DNA of 64,000 nucleotides from assembly GCF_001411555.2 (NCBI RefSeq), contig NC_049907.1:2674243-2738242 (forward strand), written 5' to 3'. Position 1 is the stretch's first letter; each line of letters starts with the position of its first letter. The notes below the pieces were generated by a model. It was not told the DNA's origin. It did not search any database and saw only the letters and a program-made list of their open reading frames with translations. The position numbers were made by a program, and so were the translations under genes. This stretch comes from Juglans regia. Lineage: Eukaryota; Streptophyta; Magnoliopsida; Fagales; Juglandaceae. Positions 1-11,800 of this stretch are shown here, piece after piece.

Positions 1-1884
1 GGGGCGTTACAGGACATGTCCAAAGCGTACGACTGTGTGAACTAGAACTTTTTGTTACATGTTTTGGCATCCTCTAGTTTCTCGAAAGAGGTTTGTGGGC
101 TGATCAAGACTTGTATTACAACACCGTGGTATTCCATTCTCCTGAATGGAACTGTAAAAGGGTTCTTTAAGGGAGAAAGAGGACTTCGACAGGGGGACCC
201 CTATCACCATATTTATTTATTCTAATAGCTTTCACAAAGATGTTTAAAAGGAAATATGAGAATGGATCTATTGGAGGTTTCTCTCAATCTAGAAGGACGC
301 CCTCAATTTCCCACTTGTTATATGCAAATGACATCGTGATTTTCACTAACGGAGCAAAGAGATCTATTAGAGCCCTGTTTAAAGTCCTGGAGTTGTATGA
401 ACAGTGGCCTGGGCAAAAAGCTAATAAGGAGAAGTTGGCCATCTAGTTCTCAAAACACATTACACCAGCTAAAAGAAGAGAAGTTCTCAATATCACGGGC
501 TTCGAAGAAGGTAGCTTCCCGTTTAAATACTTAGGGGTGAACGTAGTTAGTGGCAAGTTAACTGGTAGACACCTAGATGAACTTATATATAAGATACGTG
601 AGAAAGTAAGCGGATGGAAGATGAGACTACTCTCGATAGGAGGTAAACTCACTCTCCTGAAGCATGTTTTATCAAGTATGCTAGTTCATCTTCTTTCAAT
701 TTTACAGGTGCCTAAGTTGGTTTTTTTTTCCTCCATTAATCGCATACTTAGCACCTATTTTTGGGGTGAAGTGGATGGATCGCCAAAAAAGAAATGGTGT
801 GCGTGGCACAAACTTTGTAAGCCGGTTTCTAAAGGGGGTTTAGGTCTATGGATCTAGAGGAAATGCAAAAATCTTTACATATGAAATTCGCTTGGAATCT
901 ACTCAAGGATGACTCGCTATGGGCATGTTTCTTTCGGGGAAATTATGTGAAGGGAAATCATCAATCACTTGTTGAGAACACGAAAGGCACACGTTTTTGG
1001 AGAATGGTGATGAAACAAGTTCCGCATGTTTTAGAATTGTCCCGCTGGAAAGTGCACGGGGGAAACGTCAATCAATTTCTGGTTGGATTCTTGGTTGGAA
1101 GATGGTCCTCTGGCTGACACTCTAGGAATAACTTATTAACTTGGGATCAAAATATGCGAGTGCAAAATAGACAACAAATGGGATGTACAGCTAATGGAGA
1201 TACTTGAAGCCTTGGGAAATCCTAAAGAGGGCGTGACCTGCTCATATGGAAGCCTTCCATAGAGGGGAAGTTCTTGGTCCGAAATACTTGGGAATGCCTG
1301 TGCGTGAAGTTCCCAGAAACTCCTTGGTCGGAGTGGGTTTGGCATAAACTATTACCAAAGAAAACTCAATTATGGTATGTAAAGCATGGAAAGGTAGTAT
1401 TAATGTGGATGATAGATTGAGGAGGACAGGGATTCCGGTTGTATCTAAATGTAACTGCTGTCATGAAGGTGGTTATGAGGATATTAACCATGTCCTTTAT
1501 GCTGGAAACTTTGCTCAACAGCTATGGAGGAGATGCGCAAGACAACTGGGAATTTTTTTCTGGGAGGGATTAACGTGGAAGGAAAATATGTAGTTATGGT
1601 TTTGGCGTGCTACTCGGTCATCTCAGATGGGTGTAAGCTGGGGTGTTCTTCCTTCAATATTAACATGGCGGTTGTGGTTGACGAGATGTAGGGCACGCTT
1701 GGGAGATTACATGGAGTCACGAGCAGAAGTGTGGCAAGCAATAAGTTATTGGATGGCCAGGCTAATGAAATTTTCCACAAATTTTTGAAAGCAGGTACGT
1801 GAGGATCAAGAATTGCTGAGTGGGATGAATATTGATGTTATACCAGTTAAAGCTAAACGCATACAAGTGGTCAGGTGGATCAAG
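1..1884 (+). mobile_element. LINE L1, reverse transcriptase to zinc-finger part (decayed, left part)
   Basis: This is the 3' half of the second ORF of a plant L1-type non-LTR retrotransposon, broken by stops and frameshifts. In order I can read an RT block at the left edge (MSKAYD, then GLRQGDP near 185-210), the active-site block near 320-340 as YAND instead of YADD, the post-RT thumb region (537-857, with FWGE), the connecting region (848-1117), and a zf-RVT type segment with a C-x-C-C-H pattern (1372-1593). The D-to-N change would remove a catalytic aspartate. The element begins outside the window. It closely matches LINE L5 at 56760-57895. It continues after the LTR insertion at 4845, where the frame resumes directly. 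Confidence 0.9.
1880..1884. repeat. Target-site duplication, left copy (TCAAG)
   Basis: The 5-bp TCAAG sits immediately before the TGTAAC terminus and is repeated at 4845-4849 after the TTACA terminus. Removing the insertion plus one copy rejoins the LINE reading frame from the linker into the RNase H-like domain. Confidence 0.85.
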
Positions 1885-2839
1885 TGTAACACCCGGATCC
1901 AAAATTTGTATAGTTGGACTTTAAATTTTTTTTTTATTTGTTTATTGGAGCTTGATATTTTTTTTTTTTAAGTTTTTTTTTTTTTTACGAACTTGAGTAG
2001 TGATTTTTTTTATTTTATTCACACGTTTATTTTTTTCCGCATGTTTCTTTTTTTTTATTTCCTTCTCTTTTGGTCTTTATCTCTTTTTTTTTTCCGTAAG
2101 TTTGTTTTTCTCGTGCACGTCGTGCATGCACTCACACAGCTCATCTTCATCCGCTCACACGTCTACTCCTCTAGGGTTTTCTTTTCTTGTTCATCCACCT
2201 ATATATAGTTATATATATATGTATGTGAAGAGAGCTCACGCCGCTGCCCTCCCACGCGAAACCATAGCCCAGCTTTTCCCTCCTCAGCCTCCATCCCCTC
2301 GGTTCCTCGCACCCCGAGTCGTGCAGCACCCCAAAGCTAATCCGCGTGCCGCGACGCCGCCAAGCACCGTCCGCGTCTGTACCTCAGCCTCTCTTAGTTC
2401 ACCACCTCAACCGTGCCCAGCCAGACGAAGCTGCGCCAGCGCCCTTGAAGCCTCTGTTTCAAGCCTTGACTTCCACCATTTGTGACATCCGAATAACACA
2501 GTAGTCCAACCACCATAAGTCACTACACTCACCCTCCACCGAGAGCTCCACCGCGTGGTGATCCCACCTCACGAAAACCACCACCGCGAGCCACCCCTCT
2601 CACGGAAGACTCAACAGTTTATTCCCCTGTTTTTGGCCTCCCAAAACAGAGTTTCACCCACTAGACCACTGCACTGCACCGCACCGCTCCAGCCACTCCA
2701 GGTCGTCGCCACCCGCGCGGATAAGGGCGCTGAACACCCTCAGGCCACCCAAGTCGTAGCACCCTCATAGTGAGTTTCCGTCCTCTTTCACGCTGAGCCA
2801 TCTCTCCGTCCCTTTCTCTTTCTGCGTGAGGTCTCTCAC

Positions 2840-2842
<3 letters not shown>

Positions 2843-2886
<44 letters not shown>
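2843..2886. repeat. (TC)n microsatellite in the LTR
   Basis: An uninterrupted 44-bp TC dinucleotide tract lies in the pyrimidine-rich, GC-richer middle part of the LTR. In plant LTRs this kind of region usually corresponds to the transcribed leader. Confidence 0.9.
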
Positions 2887-2889
<3 letters not shown>

Positions 2890-4095
2890 GTGCCTCACCA
2901 CCGTGACCTTCTTCGCCGCGTCGCGCGCAGCTCCTCCCTTTGGCGGTGAGTGCCTCGCGCCCCTGTTCTTACGGTTTTTGCACCGAGTCTGCGTGAATTC
3001 GCATTTGCAGGTTACGTAGCTTATATTTTTTGCATGGTATTTGAAAAAATTACGGTTTTACCCTTAGTTTTAGAATGTGTTCAAGTTGTTATATTTTGGT
3101 CTGTTTTTACGTGGTTTATACGGGGGTACAAGAAAAGTTTACATGCAATAAATAGGATTTTCAATTTGTACTTTGGTAGCAAATTATTTTAGTAATTGTG
3201 AAATTTTTTTTTTAAACTTTTAAATTACGATTAAAGCTTTTTGTTTATTATTATTTAACAAAATTTTTACTTGTACTTACCTTAAATTGCTTAAGTATTT
3301 TAACATGTTATTAAGTAAAGGTTTATTTTAAGAGTAAACAATATTGGTGTAATGTTATTTCTACATTTTAGATATATTTTAGTCTATTTAATAATAGTTA
3401 TGGTTTATTTTTAAAATATTTTGGGATAATTATATTACTTGGTATTAAGCTTCATAAGTTGTTTTCATTAGTAAATAGGTCTGACTTTTAAATGTTTTAG
3501 TCATGGTATTAAATTGGCATTGATGATTTTAGAAAGTGATGATTGGTAATTTTAGGTTTTGAGGAATTGAATAGGTTATTTTATAAGCTTAGGATTAAAT
3601 ATTGAGATACATGATTAATTGGAAATTTATGAGAATTACGTGATTATTTTATAGGTGACGATTAAGTATTGTCCGACGTTTTTGAGAAATTTTGAAAAAG
3701 CTAAGAAGTCCAGGTAAGCGGGGTTCCTATGCTAGACTTTGCATTAAATAAAATGAACTGAGGTCCATTTTGGAAAATATGCAAGTTTTGTTATGAAAAG
3801 AAATTTGAACTACCTCAGTTATTTGTTCTACATTACTCATGAGATTCTGTTTAAGAAAAAAGTATTTTCTGTCATGATTGGTGTAGACATGAGCTTATTT
3901 TTGACATTCTGTTTCTAAACTTTGAAAATGAGAGCGAATATGAAATTTGTGCATAAATTATGTTGTGATATGATTTTGTTCTGTTCCGAAAATTTTTGTT
4001 CAGTACTCTGTTTGGATAAGATGTGATTTTTGAAAACCTTTGGCATGACTCTCTGATTCTGAATTTGATTCTGTTTCCGTTCTGTTCAGTTACGG

Positions 4096-4270
4096 CCCTG
4101 CCACGGGTGACAATAGTGGATACGGCCCAACCACGGGTTACAATAGTGGATACGGCCCAACCACGGGTTATAATAGTGGATATGGCCCAACCACAGGTAA
4201 TAATAGTGGATACGGCCCAACCATGGGTAATAATAGTGGATATGGCCCTGCCACGGGTTATAGTAGTGGT
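4096..4270 (+). repeat. 30-bp minisatellite within the LTR
   Basis: There are nearly six head-to-tail copies of a unit of about 30 bp (consensus CCACGGGTTATAATAGTGGA followed by TACGGCCCAA) with scattered substitutions. The related LTR at 39107-40272 carries a comparable array in the opposite orientation at about 39890-40020, so the array is a feature of this LTR family. Repeats are contiguous without spacers, so this is not a CRISPR array. Confidence 0.88.
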
Positions 4271-4844
4271 CTCTGTTTTGAGTGCACACCTTGGTGACAG
4301 AGTGTTTCATGTTCTGCTTGGCTATCTGCAGATGCACAACCCTACCACGGGGATTATACATGGCCTCCGTTCTAATATGATGTTCTGATGATGATGATGA
4401 TCTTTTATGCTATGCCAAAGAATATTTTGAATGAAATTATTTCTAAATCTTCGCTCTGATATTTTGATAACATGTTCTACTTCCGCACTCTGAAAATGAA
4501 AATATTTTGTTCTACATTCTGATTTCTGTAAATGCTCATGTTTATACACTAGTATATGTTCTCTGCTTACTGAGCTGTTGATAACTCACCCCTTATCTCC
4601 AATTATTTTTCAGATGATTTTTGAATAAACCAGTTAAGGATCAGAATTATGGAGCAGCGGTGAAATGATTAGTTAAGCATAGTGGATTACTCGTAGAAGA
4701 TTTCCGAGAAGTGGCAGATTTTATTAAGAGACTTTGTAGTATTCTGATGACGTTATATTTTGGAGTCTATAAATATATTGATGAATTGTGAGTTTTAAAT
4801 TATAGGGAGTAACTCTTCGATCCCTGCGGGACCGGGGCGTTACA

Positions 4845-5479
4845 TCAAGCCTCAACAGGGGATATATATGCTAAACACGGATGGAAGCAGCTTACTCAAC
4901 CCAGGAGCTTTAGGTGCAGGAGGGCTCCTCCGAGATGACCAAGGCAACCTGATTTTTGCCTTTTTGGCAAACTTGGGTGTTGGCAGTAACAACGCAGCAG
5001 AGCTAAAAGCTATCCTGCATGGTGTAAAGCTATGTAAACAACTGAGGATTTATAGGGTAGATGTTGAAACCAGTTCCTTGATGGTGGTTAGGTGGATTAG
5101 TGGAGCTAGATGTGGAGTTTGGTACCTTGAAGACTATTGGGAGGAAGTTCGGAAAGTTTTCAGAGAAGGGGACTTCTCCATCCAGCTGCATGTCTTACTA
5201 GAAGGTAATAACCCAGCCGATTTCTTGGCAAAACTAGGTGCCCAGGAGAATGATCTAATATGGCATAATCTCTTGGAAGTTCGTAGGAAACCTCGAGGTC
5301 TCATTCGAACGGATAAGTCTAACCTTCCCTTTACGCATCCGTTAGTAGCCGGTAGGTGTCCAGTTTTTTGTGGGGTTTCTATTTCAGTATGGGTAATTTC
5401 TTTGTGGTCCTGTTAAGTTTAGAGTGGGTCTTGTAATATGATTTCCTTCATCTAAAGTGAGGCATATTTCAATAAATTG
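4845..5479 (+). mobile_element. LINE L1, RNase H-like domain and 3' end
   Basis: The frame (coding 4868-5416) gives an RNase H-like domain of the RVT_3 type found at the C-terminus of plant LINE ORF2. It begins NTDGSSLLNPG (first Asp) and has the NNAAELKA Glu block and a C-terminal NPADFLAKLGA block. The third acidic block reads VETSSL where the family normally has E-S/T-D-S, so one catalytic Asp is lost. The LINE sequence runs on to 5479. There a CACTA transposon interrupts its 3' tail, and a T-rich/A-rich remnant resumes at 24097. Confidence 0.88.
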
Positions 5480-5486
5480 CACTACA
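5480..5486 (+). repeat. CACTA left terminal inverted repeat
   Basis: CACTACA begins the element and is repeated in inverted orientation at 24090-24096. The following bases (AGAAATAGG) match the usual plant CACTA terminus better than those of the right end do, so the right terminus has diverged more. Confidence 0.88.
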
Positions 5487-5504
5487 AGAAATAGGCCTTA
5501 TAGC

Positions 5505-5715
5505 AGCGATTTTCTATCTGCTGCAAAATAAATTGCCGCTATATGTAATTTTTGCCAGCGATTAAAAAATCGCCGCAGGTTTTAAAATCCAATCCTCATT
5601 AAAAATACGGGCTGGGCCAAATGCAACAATTGCAGCAATTTAATAGATTCTAGCTGCGAAAACAATCGCCGGGATATAAAATCACATGTTGTAGCGACAT
5701 GAAATCGACGGGATA
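5505..5715. repeat. Left subterminal repeat region of the CACTA element
   Basis: This region has several degenerate copies in both orientations of a short GC-rich motif (GCAGCGA, GCCGC, TCGCCGCAG, CCAGCGA) separated by AT-rich spacers. It mirrors the much denser array at the right end. In En/Spm such subterminal motifs bind the TNPA protein. That role is inferred here from position only. Confidence 0.75.
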
Positions 5716-6499
5716 GCTCTGGGCGCGAAATCTAATTTATTTCCCCCTTTCCCTCCCGTCCCGAGCCTTACCCATTTCTAAAATCATCTCCGTTCTTCCT
5801 CGCTGCTTCCACGTTCTTCCCCAGTTCGGCTACCTGCAATTAAATCCACCCACTTCACACACGCGACTTCATCTCCATTTTCAAATACGCCCCAAAGCTT
5901 CTGCGCCTCTGACCTCCACTTCATTTTTCTTCCCCACAGAAGCGAGGGTCGTAATTTTTGGAGTAGTTCTTCTGGAATCAAGTATCAGAGGGCAAGCATA
6001 TTCCACCAAGACTCTTGGAGTGAATTCCTTTAGTGAACAGAGGTATTGCTTGGGGTAATTTCTCTATCTCTCCACCTTCATATGTAGACTGGTTGCTTTA
6101 CAACAATCGGTGCATTTTTCTTGTAGACTAATTTCCATCTGTTTGGGTCAGGAAGCTTGATGCTTTTTGCACGAAAATGCCACCTTTAAATTTGCATTTT
6201 GTGTAGGTGTTGATGTGGGGCGTTAATAGTTAGTAATTTTTGGGTGATATTTTTAATTTGCACACCATAGATACATATATATATATATATATTATATACA
6301 TGTCCAACCAGGAAATAAATTAAATTGATTTTTGTTGGTCTGATAATCAATCCTCTAGCTAGGCTGCTAGTGTTATAAAGTCATGCAAGTTATTTCGGTG
6401 TCCAAAATAAGCTATCTCACAGCCCTGAAGTTTCTGTCTGTTAAAATTGTGCATGATGATGATATATTAGAAAGACTTCCATAAATATGTATTTAGAAA

Positions 6500-6541
<42 letters not shown>

Positions 6542-6624
6542 TTATAAGAATATATTTGATTACCGATGGAATTAAACAATAGTTTAGCAGCTTGGACTTT
6601 TCTGGACAAGTAAGAATACTGTAT
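5716..6624 (+). other. Leader-like, CT-rich non-coding stretch of the CACTA element
   Basis: From about 5740 to 6050 the sequence is C/T-rich and GC-richer than its surroundings, like a plant 5' leader or first exon. No reading frame in it is convincing. After that it becomes AT-rich, with (TA)n tracts at about 6280 and 6503-6539. Position just inside the left end fits the promoter/leader region of a CACTA element, or another captured fragment that I do not recognise. Confidence 0.4.
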
Positions 6625-7545
6625 ATGTGTAGGATTTGAAATTAGTGATCTTTCTTGATTTTAGATATGCTTTTCGAGAAAGTGGATGTAATGCGAAGGG
6701 AATGAATATTTCATATTTTGAATGTTACATTGATGTTTTCTTGAGATTTTATATGATGCGAAAAAGAAGACTAAATGTGATAGATGCTAAAATATTCACC
6801 TCTGGTTTCTGTTTTGTTCAAAGGCTATTTTGTCTACGAATCAAATGTTTTATCATTCATGTTCTAAATATTAAAAAAATTTTATCAGTTGTATTTTCTC
6901 AAGACTTGAATGATGTGGATTTGATTTTTAAAAAAAGTTTTTGAACCAAACTAGTGTTGAGGCTTTTATTGAAATTATCATGTGTATGTTTCCTATTCTC
7001 TTATTTTTGAAATTAGTGATCTTTCATGCTATTTGTAAGATCTGAAATTAATGATCTTTCTTGCTATTTGTGTATGCTTTTCATCAAAGTAGAGATAATG
7101 AGAAGGAAATGAAGGTTTGGCAGTTTGAATGCTGCATTGCTGTTTTCTTGGGGTTTAGTGTGATGAAAGAAAGAAATATAAATGTGGTAGATGCTAAAAT
7201 ATTGAGTTCTAGCTTGTTTTTTGTTCAAAAAGTATTTTTGTCTGGAAATCAAATGTGGCATTATTTATGCTGTATGAAATACCGAAAAGTTTTTATTGGT
7301 TTTATTCTCTCCGAACTTAAATGATGTGGATTTCTTTTTTTTAAAAAAATTTTCTGAACCAAACTAATTTTGAGGCATTCATTCAAAAGGCTCACTCAAA
7401 ATTCATATCATATTTGTTCTCTTGTTGGAAGTACAAACTTAGTTATGGTAGGTTGAATAACTTTTGATTTTAATCTCAATCATTGTTCATTAGAAGCAAA
7501 CAGACCGTTGTGACTCATTAGCATTTTCATTGCCTTTTCCTGGTT

Positions 7546-8440
7546 ATTTTGCATTTATAAAGATTCTCATTGTTTGTTTTTTCCCTTATATATTTTCGGA
7601 AATCGAAGTTGTTACTGGCCGACAGGTGAGCCTGAGTACATGATCGGTATATTAATTATGGTCCAAAACTGTACGTTTACATATATATAGCAGTAGTTTA
7701 TAAAATCAGGAACACAAAGCTGAAAGCTATATATTTATATACATGATATATATATATATATAATTAGGTACTTACCGAGATGAAACCATGTCTCAAAGTG
7801 AGATAATCAACTTTGGGTACGGAATGGAAGAATTGTCTGAAGAAACATTTCTGCATAACTAAACCACATGAATCAATTATATCCAAACTAGCTAGCACGC
7901 ACTCAAACACAGACTATATAAAAGGAGCGAGCTTATAATAGCTGGGTATGCAACAACTCACAATCCAGAGCTGAAACGGTGTTCCCGTACAAGAACTCAT
8001 GTGCCGCCTTCCAAATGTGGTTTGCCTTGTAAATCTGAATCGATTGGGAACTGATTTATAATATTAATGATATTAGTCATGCAATTGCATGCACGTACCA
8101 TCGAGTAGTAGTACTAGCTGCTTATTAATATATATATATATATATATTAATAATATTAATTAAAACTATATATATTCATTTGATAACTTTTACTACATTT
8201 TTTTTAGATGAATTGGCTTTTTTAATTTAATCTTATTAATTACTTGATCTGATGATCCGTAGCTAGCTAGCTAGCTCATACAGACGTTAATATCAGAAGT
8301 TAAAAAATAAAAAATAAAGCTAGCATTAAGTAGCCGAACTTTCATGATATTTATATACTACTAATTAACTACATGATGACTAGGTAGCTAGAACGTATAT
8401 TTTGCATTTATCAAGATTCTCATTGTTTGTTTTTTCCCTT
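7546..8440. repeat. 42-bp direct repeats flanking the MLO fragment
   Basis: The stretch beginning ATTTTGCATTTATAAAGATT at 7546-7587 recurs at 8399-8440 with one mismatch. The MLO-like fragment and its flanks lie between the two copies. This may mark the duplication or repair event that brought the fragment in. Confidence 0.8.
7776..8048 (-). pseudogene. Captured fragment of an MLO family gene (two exons)
   Basis: On the minus strand two exon-like pieces match the cytosolic loop of plant MLO proteins, seven-transmembrane proteins known for powdery-mildew susceptibility. The upstream piece (8048 to 7962) reads FRFTRQTTFGRRHMSSCTGT, then a PFQLWI ending, followed by GTGAGT. The downstream piece (7850 to 7776, exactly 25 codons) reads [20 protein letters not shown] and then GFIS. 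It has an AG before it and GTAAGT after it. The order and both splice sites match a normal MLO gene, so the fragment was copied from genomic DNA, not mRNA. No start, membrane segments or calmodulin-binding tail are present, so it cannot make an MLO protein. Confidence 0.88.
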
Positions 8441-8820
8441 GTTTCCTCACACATAATGCTCTAGTTCACTCTCGCAAAAATTGAATTTGGAATTTTCTCT
8501 AGTTTTTGTATTTAGTTTTTGTTTTTTGAATGTTTCTTATTCTCTTATTTTTGGGGTCTAATCTGGCTATAGGATTTGAAATTAGTGAGTGTTTCTTGGT
8601 CATTATGTATGCTTTTCAAAAGACATTTTTGTCTAGAAATCAAATGTTTTATAAAGCTATGTTTTGAATAACAAAATTTTTTACTTAGTTGTATTTCCTC
8701 AGGACTTGAATATACTAAAATTTTTTTGGGGAAAAAAAGTTTCTAAACCAATCTAATTTCGATGCATTATTGAAAAAGGATCACCCACATGCATATCATG
8801 TGTGTGTTCTATTATTGGAA

Positions 8821-11800
8821 GATTTACACGAACATATATATATATATATCGCATATATATATATATATACATATTATATATATATTAGTTTCTTCTCTAA
8901 AGTTCTGCTTGATATATATATTCTCAACCAAGGCATTAACTAAACATCTTGCAGCTATATACAGACCAAGGCATTAATAATCAGGCCCATAATTATTTTG
9001 CTTTTTTCTGATGCTCTCAACTTTATATATAGACCTTAGATCGATCTGGGCATGCAGCATCGTAGACTTTGTTCAAGGAGTTTGGTCCCTATAAGTATCC
9101 TGAATTATACTAAAAGGTTTGTGTACGGTTCCCTGGTGATTATGCCCCATGTGGTTTCAGGATTTAAAGGATTAAAAATTTTAGTGGATCATGCAAGCAT
9201 GAACATGATCTTATATATATAGGCATCTTAGCCAGAATTAGCTATATCTTGGTTGATGGCAGCTTAAGTATAATGAACTACTCCTCTAGCTAGCTAGCTA
9301 GGCTCCATATGGTTATAGTCCATATATATCCTCCATTTAAAGAACAAATAACGTATGTACACAACCTCAACCCACGTATTTAATGCAGTTTTTTGTTAGA
9401 GGTAATTAATGAGGAATCTGATCCCTAGCTATTGGACTAGGGCTTCTCAAAACAGTGTCATCTTTTACTCATGCATAAAAGTTAAATGTAGGCTTATTGA
9501 ATATTGATATTTATTTCTACTCTTTTTAATATTGAGAAGATCTTCTATTTTAAATATTGAGTTTGAATCATTTTGTGACTATGTTTAACCCTTTATCACT
9601 ATGTGTTAAACTAGTGGATATGAGAATGTATTATTTTTAACACTTTTCTTCAAGATAATAGCCTATGTAAGCAATCGATGATTTTATTCAAACTAGTAGG
9701 TTCGATTAGAATTTTCTGGTTTGCATAGAGCTACTCTTGTATGGGTGTTCTATGCTTTCACACAAAAATGATGTGAATTCTCAGGTTTTCTTCAAATCTA
9801 GTATGCTTGGGTTGTGTAGTTGAGATTGTGGTTAAATGAGGGATGTTTAAGAGCATGAATGTACTAAAGCTGCTAGCTGTCCATTCTTTTTAGCCGAAAA
9901 TTCTGCACTGCACTCTGTTTTGCTTGCATGCTGTCCATTTCATTCCCATTTTTCATTTGCATCTTTTGCTCAACCAAAGTTATTTCTTTGTATGAAAAAC
10001 TGTTGAAAACAAGGGACAAAAACCAGCCATTTTGTAATCTTTAAGCTTTAACTTTTCTGTACTAAGTATTGAGGCAAATATTATTTCCTTGGGGAACTCG
10101 ATGAAGTTCTTTTTGCATATAGAGATTAATTTATCTTACAATTTAAAAAGCTGATCATTTCATTGAATGATCACAGCAAACTATATAAATTTATATTAAG
10201 GGTGTATATATAAGTAGGTATGTATTTCAGTTTCTATGCAAAAAGAACTATTTGTAATTTCTGTTTGTGATCAACCAAACATTTATCTTTCTATGTGATC
10301 TATAAACATATACTTTTATTTGCAAAATGAAGTTGTACTAGGCTATTTGTGTTATTACTTTTAAGAATGACACAAATATATGAATCTTTTATCCCAACAT
10401 GTTTGTGTTATTACTTCTAATATTTAGTCTATAAAGCCACCACCCGGCCAATTTTGTAACTACTAATTAAATAAAACTAAATAATATATAGCAAAGAGTT
10501 AAATTTATCAACTAAAATATAATACATCAAACAGAAATAAATATCTTGTTTAAAGTTAAAATTTATTAAAGGAAAAAAAATTAAGAGGAGCGTGACATCA
10601 TCTAAGTTATAATGATATATATATATCTATTATATATATTATCTTCCATATTGGAGCTAATTGTCAAACAATATTGTATTAATGTTACGGAGATCATGAT
10701 GATGATGGGATCTCGCACTATGTTCAATTACTCACATTGGTACTACATTATTTACATAGTACTAAAGGTATACATTATAATATATATATATATATTTATA
10801 TATATATATATAGTCCATGCATTACGTATTTTTTGCGCAACTTATTATATATATATATACACATATATATATGAAGCAGTACTATTAGCTTATAAACAGA
10901 ATCAACTATCACTGATTGATCAACTAATACCTAAAATTTTCCATTTCCATATTCTGCCTTATGAGCACATACGTGCCATCCATAATGCTTTAGTTCTAAT
11001 ATATTTTTTTTATGTTAATGAACCATAATTTGAGTTTCAAAGGAGCTACACTTGACTGGGGATCAGTAATTGTTAAATGAGTCCCACGACTCCCACCTAA
11101 ATATGATTTCTTCCATAGAGAAATACAGGAAATACAAAGTAACTTTATGCCAGTTCTATGACTTAATCATGTATTACGCCAACTTTACATAGTTTTATAT
11201 AATCATTTTCCATTATGTTACTAGCTGGTTTTGTCCAGTTGGGAGTTTCAACACTGAACAGCCAGCAAATGAAATTGATTGATAATTTGATTTTAGTTTT
11301 TATATATATGGAGGAGTAGTCCTATTTATGCCAGTTCTTTCCAGGTTATAATGCAGACGTGAGTACTGCCATATATCCTAATACTTTCTATATATATATA
11401 GAAAGTATATACTAGAAGATTAAAAGCACTAAGCAGAACTTTATGTATTTGTCAAATAGCACAGTTGAGTGTAGCTTCCCCTTGCATATGATCTAATATA
11501 TAAGACCAGATTCAAAGTCCCTATGTGAGATGAGACAATCATCACTAGTAACCATATCATTTCAGCCAATCAAGAAGTCCTTTAATGGAGTTAAAATATT
11601 GTGAACTTGGGTTCTTCATTGGTGCTTCATTAAAATTCCTGAACACTTAAACTTCTCAGTTACATTTGCATAGTAACTTGGGATATTTAGCCATTTAATT
11701 GTTGGCCAGAAAATGCACCAACCCCACTCTGTCCTTCTCTCTTTTCCTGCCAGGGTAGAAAACTGTAAATAAATATATTTTCCACTGTTTTAACGATATT

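Larger units (their letters stand above)
1885..4844 (+). mobile_element. Solo-LTR-like insertion in LINE L1
   Basis: The 2960-bp insertion starts TGTAACACCCGG and ends CCGGGGCGTTACA, so it has TG...CA termini with inverted-repeat ends. It is flanked by the 5-bp target duplication TCAAG (1880-1884 and 4845-4849). There is no internal gag-pol coding region. It shares its 3' half with the LTR at 50974-53738 (both have the GGTAAGCGGGGTTCCTAT motif and a GATAACTCACCCC motif), which fits a solo LTR left by recombination. A nonautonomous element without coding sequence is the alternative. It contains a (CT)n tract and a 30-bp minisatellite. The open frames inside it, including the longest at 2000-2485, have no recognisable domain. 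Confidence 0.82.
6625..8820. repeat. Three diverged copies of a 250-400-bp AT-rich segment
   Basis: Segments starting near 6625, 7040 and 8566 share an ordered series of words: ATTTGAAATTAGTGA..CTT, TATGCTTTTC, AAATCAAATGT, and a final AACCAAACTAATTTTGAGGC-like tail. The first two copies are adjacent. The third lies beyond the MLO-like fragment. Frames seen in copies one and two (6636-6944, 7061-7324) are not conserved in copy three, so I treat the segment as non-coding repeats inside the CACTA element. Confidence 0.7.

Noticed and set aside
2000..2485. 161-codon open frame in the first LTR
   Set aside because: Low-complexity Phe/Ser then Pro-rich translation with no domain, entirely within a non-coding LTR; similar frames occur in sibling LTRs without conservation.
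4096..4270. CRISPR-like array
   Set aside because: Units are contiguous without spacers, and the context is a plant LTR.
6636..7324. Two frames of 102 and 87 codons in the CACTA element
   Set aside because: They lie in diverged copies of the same AT-rich repeat, and the third copy does not keep the frame.
10612..11028. 138-codon frame rich in Tyr and Ile
   Set aside because: Produced by (TA)n repeats; no domain and biased composition.
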